The notes beneath the pieces were generated by a model. That model did no database searches, was not told the DNA's origin, and saw only the letters and a program-made list of their open reading frames with translations. Source: Thecaphora thlaspeos (Eukaryota > Basidiomycota > Ustilaginomycetes > Urocystidales > Glomosporiaceae). Taken from it: a DNA stretch of 64,000 bases. Below are positions 54,939 through 64,000 of this stretch, piece after piece; position 1 is the stretch's first letter; every line of letters starts with the position of its first letter. The stretch spans positions 310,001-374,000 of the forward strand of contig UWYS01000011.1 in the NCBI GenBank assembly GCA_900291925.1, in the 5' to 3' direction. The position numbers and the translations under genes are program-made.

Positions 54939-56778
54939 GAGCTGAGCGGCAAGAGCGAAGCAGACGACGGTGGTCTCGGTTTGTCGCACGCTGAGCCGAC
55001 ACATTCATGATTACAAGCAGAACGACGGATAGAGGTGGGCCTGGGGTCAAGGGCCAGCGTTCCGAATGACCAACAAGCGGAAAGCTGGTGCTACACACTT
55101 CTTGACCCGTTGTATCACTGCCTTGTTGCATCCCTCATGTGCGTGATCTGTATACGCCTCAGACGCCGATCGAGGTAGCCGCTCCTCTGGCGCGCCATGG
55201 AGCCGGCGCACTTCCCGTGCTGTGACGGACAGAAGATGCGCAACAGGCGGACGGCAAGCCAATCGTCGCGGCACAGACCGAGACGGACAGAGACACGCTC
55301 TCTGTCTCGGGCTTCCTTCCGTTAGCCGGCAGCTGGCGGACAGCCAGACGGAGACGCACGCGGCACCGTTGCTCGTTGTGCACTCGACCGCCTGCTCACC
55401 ACAACAGAGGTGTTGCGAGTTTGCTTCTGCAATCAATGCTCATTGCCAGCTCGCGCACTCGGCCAGCGCATGTCCCGCCACTACGAGCCAGCGTCAGCGG
55501 TGTCGCTCACAAGGGGGCCATTGTCGAAGAGACTCCCGGCAAGCAGAGAGCAGCGGCCGATCGATCGTGTTACCGCCGGTTCCCGATTCGCGAGGCTCAA
55601 AGACCAGCCAGACCTTCGCCAAGCCATGAGCGTCGCTCGGATCTCTCCGGGCCGCGCGACAGCCGAAGTCGCCACCGTCGCACCCATGCCCGCCAGCTCA
55701 TCCTCGATCTGGGATAGAGCAACGGCTTCCGAGTTCTCTCAGTCAAGAACAGGCCCCGGCAATTTATCGACAACGGCATATTGGACCAGGAGCGGCAAGC
55801 GCTGCTCGCTTTACAGCACGTCGAGACGCCAGCAAGGCTTCCGAGCTGTGTCTTCAGCTACACGCACCCTCGCTGCTTCCCGTCCAAAGGCCGTACTTTC
55901 TCCAAAGATGACCAAATACGGCCTTTTAGGTCATCTAGTGGCCACCGTCGCCAGGTTGTGATACGATCGACCGACGAGGAACGCGACCTGGTGCTCTTCA
56001 AGTTGTGCCTCGACATGGACGCCTACCCTGTCCGCCCCCGGTCGGCCTACCGGATCGATCCTCGCGACCTCGTCCCGGCCTTTGATGTCGAGAAGAACTA
56101 CCGCGACGGGAGTCTCAGCGCGGCCCTTAATCGGACGCCCTGTTTTCGCGGTCCACTTACGCCCTGGCAGATCAATTCGCACCTCATCAAGTTCCGTTCT
56201 CTGCACAGAAGCCCCAACAAGACAGTATGGTTTCCAACCGGCTCGGCGTACCACGTCGTTGCGTGGCCGCTCGACACCACCATGCCCGCTATTGAACTCG
56301 GAATACTCGTGACATCGTTCCCCATTTCTGGTCGGTGGTCAATGTGCCATTTCGCCCTCCCGTCGCTGCCTTAGCAGTCTCCTCCCGGAAGCCTTCTGTC
56401 AGCGTCGCTGCTGTCACTCCATGGCGATTCCCCTGTCCTTACGTCCCTGCCTGAGGACACCGCTATTCGATCAAGCCCTCGTCAGCCCTAGCTTTCAAGC
56501 TGGCTCCTGTGGCCCCCCTTCTTCCCCCTTGTCGTCAGACGTCCAATGCTCGGCCAGGCGAGCGGCGCGCAGGCCAGTCAACACCAACTTACCGTGTCGT
56601 TGCCTCTGAGACCTTAAGGCTCGCGCAATTCCACCTTCAGACCGTGCCCCGAGCGACGGCATGTCGGCACGAGGGCGCGAAGCACGAGGCCATTCTAGTT
56701 CCATTGTTTTATCATTTCATCGCCTCATTTCGATCTTTGAACACGCCACCCTCGATGTCGCAGAGAACGGGAAAGTTT
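54939..56778. other. region with one unclassified open frame
   Basis: Between the channel stop and the TPI stop. The only coding-like signal is on the + strand at 55410-56374 (separate entry). The part 54939-55400 has nothing I can support, and 56375-56778 is the 3' flank of TPI. Confidence 0.4.
55781..56374 (+). CDS. uncharacterised open frame (doubtful)
   Basis: This + strand frame is open for 198 codons, but its first codon is TTG, so it needs an upstream exon if real. Parts look protein-like: TDEERDLVLFKLCLDMDAYP, RIDPRDLVPAFDVEKNYR, RGPLTPWQINSHLIKFRSL and SAYHVVAWPLDTTMPAIELG. A second frame, 55626-55961 (ATG-led, MSVARISPGRATAE to GLLGHLVATVARL), overlaps it. The two could be exons of one gene, but I could not find splice sites that join them, and I recognise no domain. 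It may also be a decayed gene. Confidence 0.3.
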   Translation: MDQERQALLALQHVETPARLPSCVFSYTHPRCFPSKGRTFSKDDQIRPFRSSSGHRRQVVIRSTDEERDLVLFKLCLDMDAYPVRPRSAYRIDPRDLVPAFDVEKNYRDGSLSAALNRTPCFRGPLTPWQINSHLIKFRSLHRSPNKTVWFPTGSAYHVVAWPLDTTMPAIELGILVTSFPISGRWSMCHFALPSLP

Positions 56779-57740
<962 letters not shown>

Positions 57741-58305
57741 GATGGGCGGTGTTTGGTGCTGTTGCTGTGTTGGGTGGTGGGAGAGGAACAGGAGTGGATA
57801 CGATGATGGATGGAGTTGGAATGAGAACGAGAAGATGGACGGCGTCGCTGGGATCTCCCGGGGCTGGCTTCGGGAAGGACGTGCAGGGCCGGAGGATCGA
57901 TAAAAGGCGCTCGCTCGCTTTGCTGCTGATCGGAGCTCTCCGTTAGGGAGCGGCCATGCAGAACCCTGCTTCCTGCCCGCCGATGACGAGCGGGCCAAGG
58001 CGGGAAAAGAAAGTGGAGCAGTCAGAGTCTTGGCTCTCGAGAGAGGATCGGGCCTTCGCCTCAGCTTGCTTTTCTGCCAGCTTCTTCCTAGCCTGCTTGC
58101 ACGCCGGAAGCAAGCCGCCCTCCCCTGGCCTCGCTCAGTCGGAGGTGGTCCGAGCCACCCGCTTCCCTTAGGCGCCGACGCAGCGACCTGGCTGAATCAC
58201 ACCCACCACCACCACCACCATCACGCACCCTCTTGCAACCCGCACCTCTTGCACGCACGCGCACCACACCACACCACACCACACCACATACAGAGCAGCA
58301 GCACC
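57741..58305. promoter_or_regulatory. divergent TPI/profilin promoter region
   Basis: This segment holds both 5' leaders. On the profilin side there are a CACCAC-rich stretch (about 58199-58228) and a 5-bp CACAC-type repeat (58262-58288, five units) immediately before the ATG. No TATA box is clear. Confidence 0.5.
58262..58288 (+). repeat. (CACAC) pentamer repeat in profilin leader
   Basis: Five tandem units read ACACC/CCACA between 58262 and 58288, ending 17 bp before the profilin ATG at 58306, so probably inside the 5' untranslated region. Confidence 0.85.
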
Positions 58306-58920
58306 ATGTCTTGGCAAGGATACGTAGACACCAACCTGGTCGGCACGGGCAAGATCACTCAGGCCGCCATCGTCGGTCTCAAGGGAGGCGTTTGGGCCAC
58401 TTCGCCCAGCTTCGATGTGAGTCCTCGCTCCCTCCCTGCTCCTTCCCCTCCGCCTAGCTGTATCCCCTCGTTCCAGACAGCTGTAAACTGACATGCTCGA
58501 CGACCTACCCTCCGGTGCCGGTGCTTGTGCGGGCTGCGTAAACCATAGGTGACAGCAGAAGAGCAAAAAGCCATCATTGCCGGATTCGACGATGCCTCGC
58601 CCCTCCAAGCCGGCGGCATCAAGGTGGCGAAACGCAAGTACTTTTGCCTCGGCGTCACACCCAAGACCATCTACGGCAAGCAGGGCGTAAGTTCCCTTAC
58701 TTCTTCCTTCCCTTTCCTCTTGCGTCCGTACCTCTTGCTCCGTTGCTCATCTCGCTCCGTATTTCTACGATTCGGAAACACACGACAGGCCGACGGTTTC
58801 GTAGCCGTCAAGACGAACCAGGCCGTGCTGATTTGCGTCTACAACACTCCCATCACACCCGGCGACGCCAACAAGGTCGCAGAGGGCCTCGGCGACTACC
58901 TCATGGGTGTCGGGTACTAG
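58306..58920 (+). CDS. PFY1: profilin
   Basis: Actin-monomer-binding protein that also binds poly-proline of formins and promotes nucleotide exchange on actin. Exons are 58306-58416, 58549-58686 and 58789-58920, 126 residues, the usual size. The N-terminus is MSWQGYVDTNLVGTGKITQA, the classical profilin signature. Other parts are GGVWATSPSFD, GGIKVAKRKYFCLG and the C-terminal helix ANKVAEGLGDYLMGVGY. The Trp near the N-terminus and the terminal Tyr form the poly-Pro site. All three exons end on codon boundaries (donors GTGAGT, GTAAGT; acceptors CATAG, CGACAG). Confidence 0.97.
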
Positions 58921-59504
58921 GAAATTTCTCTGCCCGGCCCTCGCCACTGTGACACATACAAAGGGACGATCAGAAGGTAAGTTCTCGAGCCCCTTCCCTT
59001 CTTATGTTTGCTGAATTGGACGGATGATACATCGTAAAAGAAACGATGCTGATTGACCTGACTTTCCCCGCCTCCATCTCCAATCGCCAGCTAGAACAGC
59101 CTTCCCATTACGTCCCAACAGGACCCAGATCGCCGACACTCTCAGACCATAAGTCGATCGCGAACGGCCCCCGAAGTCACGATTGAAGACTCATGTTGAA
59201 ACTAAATCACCAAACAGCCTCCGATACCGCCTTGCAGAAGAGGGATGTAAGGGCCCGAGTGCGGGGATGGCACGTGGTCACGACCGGGCAGCACAGACCG
59301 AGCGAAAAGTGACAAGACGAGGACGAGAGGAGATAGCGCAAGATGGTGCAGGAGTATTCATTCTGGGCTGGCAGCGGCATGCTATGACAAGATGGACGGC
59401 GCGGGATGGCAGTGGGGAAAGGGGAGATACGACCTTTCGACAGCCACGTTCTTCACTCATACACGCCCAGTCACCGCCCGTCGATCGTCGTCGATCTCCG
59501 AAGC
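58921..59504. other. convergent intergenic region, nothing clear
   Basis: Between the profilin stop and the SAP gene stop. No repeat, RNA gene or supported frame was seen. Confidence 0.4.
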
Positions 59505-62500
59505 TCAGCTTGACGACGCGGGATCAGCAGATGCCTTAGCGGTTTCATCCGCCGCCTTACCTTCCTCGCTCGCCAGCGCCACCTCGTCGAGTGGGGCGAC
59601 GACAGTCGTGCCGTCATCGAGCGTTCTTTGAAGCATGCCATCCTCCTACCAGGTCGAGATCGATGCGGGGCAGACGTGCGACAGAGTGCATGTCAGTTGT
59701 GGCGCTTGCTTTTACTCCGACTGAGAAACGGTGCGAACTCACCCTCTGCTCGATGTCGCTCGGGACGCCCGGTCCAAGCGGCGACTCTCCATCGGTAGCT
59801 TGCAGGGCGATGGCTTCCGTCGACCCGCTGCTCGTTGACGAGCCTCTACGACGCGGCTCGCTGGGCTGCATTGTCGTCGCTTCGAGCTGGCCCAGGCTCG
59901 GCCTCCGGGCGTGGGTCTGTGCCACCACGTCGGTCCTCCGCAGCGTGCTCGGGTCCGGTAGGTCGACGAACGGCGTATCGCCGACTCTGGCCGTCGCATC
60001 GTCGTTGTCGCTGCTGCCGTTGGAGCTCGAGTCGTCCTCCTCGACCGAGGGCACGTCCGGTGTCCCTTCGCGGCGGAACTGGGCCGACCAGTCGGCGGGC
60101 GTGAGATTCTGCGCAAACGGATTGTTGGTACCGCTGAACGAGGCGGAGGCAGCGGCGGACGACGAAGGGAAGTCGAAGCTAGTTTTGTTCTGATCCCCGT
60201 CCGATGGGTCCGCAAACGGCCCCCACTCGTCGTCCAAGTCGTCGTTGGTGCTCCCTCCCCTGGGCGCAAAAGCATCATCAGAGCCGCCAGACCGCGCGCC
60301 GGAGTGGATGTCGTGCGACAGCCAGCTCTGCTCCTCGTCGGAGTCGTCGTCGGACGTACCGGTGGCCCCGCCAATCTGCGACGAGAGGTAGCTGGCAAAC
60401 GAACTCCCTGCTCCGACTTGATCTACAAAGGGGCAGGAAGACGCGGAGGGAAATATGTGCAGGCCACAGGATAAAGTTGTCAGTGAGCCGGTTGGTCGTC
60501 GGAAAGATGACGACTTCACCGCTGCTGGGACTCACCTTGCTCGTCGTCGTCGTCGGCCCCAAAGCTCATCGAAGCTCCCGCCGTGGGGCGCCCGCCCGCC
60601 AGGGGACCGGCCTCCTTCTCCCGGTTCTCGCGCAGAGTCTCGTTGACAAAGTCGTCCCAGGCGGGCTGGTTCAGCGACGTCGAAATCGGCCTCGCCACCT
60701 CGAAGGGATACCGTTCGAGCAGCTTGACCGTCTCCTCGGCGATCAGGTTCATGTGACCCATATAGCCGAGCCGGATGCGTCGAGGACCCTTCATCGATTC
60801 GACGTTCTTGGCGTGGCCCTCGACGATCCGCTGCGTCAGCTTGCCCTGCTCGAAGACGGCCATGGTGAGCCGGCGGTTGAGACCGACATCCATCCGGCCG
60901 TTGAAGAATTGCTGGAGGATGTCATAGACGACGTTGTGCAGGAAATTGTTCCACGGGTACTGGAAGAAGAGGTCGAGCAGCAAGGGGATAACGTTGCACT
61001 CGAGGAACTTTTTCTTGAGCAGGTCGCCGACGACGTACTCGCGCGCATCGTCGACAGGGCTCGGCGGCCCGCTCGGCTGCGGCATCATCAGCTCCGCGAG
61101 TGACATACCAGAGAGCGCCGACATGATGCTCTTGGCATCATCATCCTCTTCCTTGGTATCTGACGCAGCCGATGCGGGCCCCTCAGCGTTGGCGTCCGTG
61201 GCGAGCTCCGGGTCCGAAGCTTCCGTCTCGGTGGCACTTGCTTTGGATTCTTCTGGCTTCTTGTCGCTAAGCGATACCTCGTTCAGCAGGGCCTCGTCCT
61301 CGGTATCCTCCGAGGTCCCGGCGACGTGGCTCGACGACTTTTCCCGAATGTGGCTCGACCTCGCTGGCTCAGGGACTGCGAGGCCTTCCACGACGCTCTC
61401 CTCGGCCGGCTCGCCCGCTGCTGCCACGCTCGGCTCCGCCGCCGCCGCTTGTCCGGAAGTGGCGCCGAGGGCTGAAGTCGGGTCAACGTCCATGCTGACA
61501 TCTTCGCCCTCCGCGTGGCTCTCGACGGCACGGCTGTTTTCGTTCATCTCCGGCCCTTCGCCGCCCTGCAGCGTCCTTGCAAGGACCTGGAGACCCTCGA
61601 TGCCGCCCATCAGGGTGCCGTCGCCAGAGTACTGCGGCCCCTCGCTGGGAGCACGGTTGAGCAGCGCCATGTTGGAGCAGTGAAGCAGCTCGGCGTACAG
61701 CTCCGTGATCCGGTACCGCTCAAATGTCAGCGGGACAATCTCGCCGATGGTTGTGTTCATCAGCGGCTCCCCAGCTCGCGGCTTCGTCACGATGCCCTGG
61801 AAGTCCTGCAGGCGCTCGGCGAGGATCTGCAGCATGGGCCCGAGGTGCACGATGCCGAGCTTGTCCGCCATCTCGGCCATGGCCTCCTCCATGCCCTCCA
61901 TCTCTTCGTCCTCATCGTGGTTCGCGCCGTCGTCCCTCGACTCGTCGCCGGCCTTGTCGTCGGTGGAGCCGGCACTCGTCTCGGCCTTGCGCATCGCTCG
62001 CTTCTCCGATAGCTCCTGCTGCCTTTGCAGAAGATGGGTGCGCAGCGTGTGGAAGAGATGCTGCTCGAAGTAGTCACTGTTGTTCTTCCGGATCAGCTCG
62101 ATGAAGACGCTGATGCACGTGACGAGAGACGAATTGGTCGTCTCCTTTGTCACGGGGACCGTCGGCGCGGAGATCGAGGGGAAGAATTCCGATGGTCGGA
62201 CAGTGGCGGTCAAGTCGCGATGGTCGTGGGCCCCCGGCGAGCGAGACTGGGACTCCGAGGCCGGGAACTCGCGCGGGTTCAGCGGCCGGATGAAGCCGCT
62301 ATCGTCGTCGTCTTCCTCCAGCGCCGACTCGTCATCCAGTGTCTCTGAGAGAGTCGAGAGGCCGGTGGGTGGCGCTCCCAATGTCGAAGGCTTGCGGAAC
62401 TTGGAGCCTGTGCCATCCTCTAGGGCCATCTGTGCGAGCTGCTCATCCGCCACGTCCGTGAGGCGGCGTGCCAGTTGCTGCGGAAGCTGGGCGTCCAGCA

Positions 62501-63988
62501 TGAAGGCAACCATTTTGCGGACAATCGTCTCGCTGGCGAGCTCGCGAACCAAGCGATTGTTGATGCCACCAACGTTCTGCTGGCCGAACTGGTCGCCTGC
62601 CTCCATGCCCTGGCCTTGATTGAGGCTTGCCGGCGAGGGCGCTGCAAGAGCAATGATCGCCTTCAAGAGCTCCGAGACCGTGTTATGAAGATCGACGGAA
62701 TAATTCGGCGCAAGCAGGTCGACTGCCCGCGGGATGAGCTCGTCAGCAGAGAGCCACTTCGATGCAGCCGTCGGGGGTGTAAAGGCGAGGGAGCCAGATG
62801 CCCGAGAGAATTTAGCGTATGGCCCATTTCAAGGATCAGGTCAGCGGCAAGAAGTGATAGGAGGACTCACGCTGATGACACCGGCGTTCGGCAGCGACTC
62901 TTCCGTCTGAATGATTCTGAAGAGCAGGTCTACGACCGCCGGAGTCTCTAGGTGGGCGACGAAGCGTTCTACGATCTTGGGAAGGCTCTGGATGAACTTG
63001 AGCATCTGTCCAGGGACGAAGATGGGAAGGTCGAAGTGACGGTGGCATTCGGACGTGAGTGGATCTGTCCGTCCGTGCGACCGCGGGTGATGCTGTCAGC
63101 TGCATGTCCAGCAGCCAGACTCACCTCTCTTGGCTTCCTCTCCAGCAGAATCCCGTTCACCTTGGCCCAGTAGCCCGCCAGCACGCTGCGTCCGGGCCCG
63201 TTGTCTAGGGCCGTGAAAGCTCGGGGCCCGGGACCATCGGCCGACTCGGCATCGGAACCACTTCCCGAGGCCTCCGGAACGTTTGTGACGTCGAGGGGCG
63301 ATTTCGGGGCGTTGTCGGAAAAGAGGGGATGCGAGTGGATCGGCAGCGGCGCCTGTGACGGTGCGGGGCGAGAAGTCAGGACGGCGTCCCAGAAGGGTTC
63401 CAGGAATTCTTCCGGGAACGAGGTAAGGGCCTCGGAGATGGCCCAGATGTCGCTACTAAGGACCTCGGACGCGATGTATGGGTACCTGTGGAAGGGAGAG
63501 GAGGGTCGTAGGTGTAGCGGACATAGCGTTCAGCCACCTGTTGCCACTTCTGAGGGGCGGTCCAATTGTCTTGCGCCACCTTGGCGGCCGTCGATAAGCA
63601 TCTTTTCTACCAGCAGAGGGTCGATACGCACTTGAATTTGACCTTTTCCTCCCAGTCCTTGCCGCCGGAGCCATGAAGGCAGGCGGTGCCTACGACATGC
63701 TCGAGCAGACGCTTGAGCACCCGTTTTTGCTGCAGGTAGGCGATTAGCTTTTGGTTTTGGGCCTTGCACTCCGAGAGGAGGTCGTCCTCGTCGAGCACCT
63801 CTTCGAGGGTGACGTTGGACTTCTCAAGGAGAGAGTCGAGCGTCGACGTTGACGAGAAACCGAAACGCCACTGTGATAGTCGAGAGAGGATGAAGGGATA
63901 CGTTGTGTCAGCGCCATGACAGCGCCTCAGACCTTCGCGAGGGACAGCTTCGAAGCAGGAGGAAAGATTCCGGTCAACTCACAAACAT
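59505..63988 (-). CDS. SIT4-associated (SAPS) phosphatase regulatory protein
   Basis: Homologue of yeast Sap155/Sap185/Sap190 and mammalian PP6 regulatory subunits, which bind a PP6/Sit4-type phosphatase. Exons on the minus strand are 63983-63988, 63632-63870, 63125-63485, 62871-63005, 60536-62756, 59743-60422 and 59505-59645, 1260 residues; every phase agrees. The first exon is only ATG-TTT, giving MF|WRFGFSSTSTLDSLL, the family N-terminus. Conserved pieces are TLEEVLDEDDLLSECKAQN, YPYIASEVLSSDIWAI, RSVLAGYWAKVNGIL, NTVSELLKAIIALAAP, YPWNNFLHNVVYDILQQFFN and RIRLGYMGHMNLIAEE. Between them are long disordered, acidic and Ser-rich stretches. The C-terminal ~270 residues are disordered. The complete gene fits within 12 bp of the window edge. 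Confidence 0.93.
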
Positions 63989-64000
63989 CGTTGCGTCGCT

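Overview
This is a GC-rich nuclear segment of a basidiomycete fungus, most likely from Ustilaginomycotina. Most genes are interrupted by short GT...AG introns of about 60-220 bp. The protein set is fungal: PAC1/LIS1, ornithine aminotransferase, MED8, a velvet regulator, a hybrid histidine kinase, a mitochondrial Trp-tRNA synthetase, a THOC5-like subunit, a Ste23-type insulinase, an NT-C2 protein, a PH protein, a bestrophin-like channel, triosephosphate isomerase, profilin and a SIT4-associated (SAP) protein. The clade call is an inference from style and family content. No sequence search was possible.

Left part (1-11 kb): a partial ATG101-like gene (-) and a phytanoyl-CoA-dioxygenase-type gene (+) carrying an apparent single-base frameshift; a small membrane protein; PAC1 (-, five exons); ornithine aminotransferase (-); MED8-like (+). 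Between the last two lies a non-coding array built from a degenerate CCGATTTGT motif.

Middle (11-31 kb): a 3.7 kb gene-poor stretch, then a velvet transcription factor (+), a PAS hybrid histidine kinase (+), two intron-containing tRNA-Arg(ACG) genes 516 bp apart, an AAAP amino-acid transporter (-) divergent from mitochondrial Trp-tRNA synthetase (+), and a THOC5-like gene (-) convergent with the synthetase.

Right part (31-64 kb): a Ste23-like metalloprotease (-), a Nudix hydrolase (+), an NT-C2 domain protein (-), a 5 kb gene-poor stretch holding a second copy of the degenerate motif array in the opposite orientation, a 1981-residue PH-domain protein (+), a bestrophin-like channel (+), an unclassified reading frame, the divergent TPI/profilin pair, and a complete seven-exon SAP gene (-) whose first exon is only 6 nt.

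Most genes are unrelated core functions: glycolysis, actin, dynein regulation, RNA export, Mediator, phosphatase regulation, autophagy and arginine/proline metabolism. There is no biosynthetic cluster. I found no intact transposon, virus or CRISPR. The least explained DNA is in the gene-poor islands, where two short-motif families recur at distant places.
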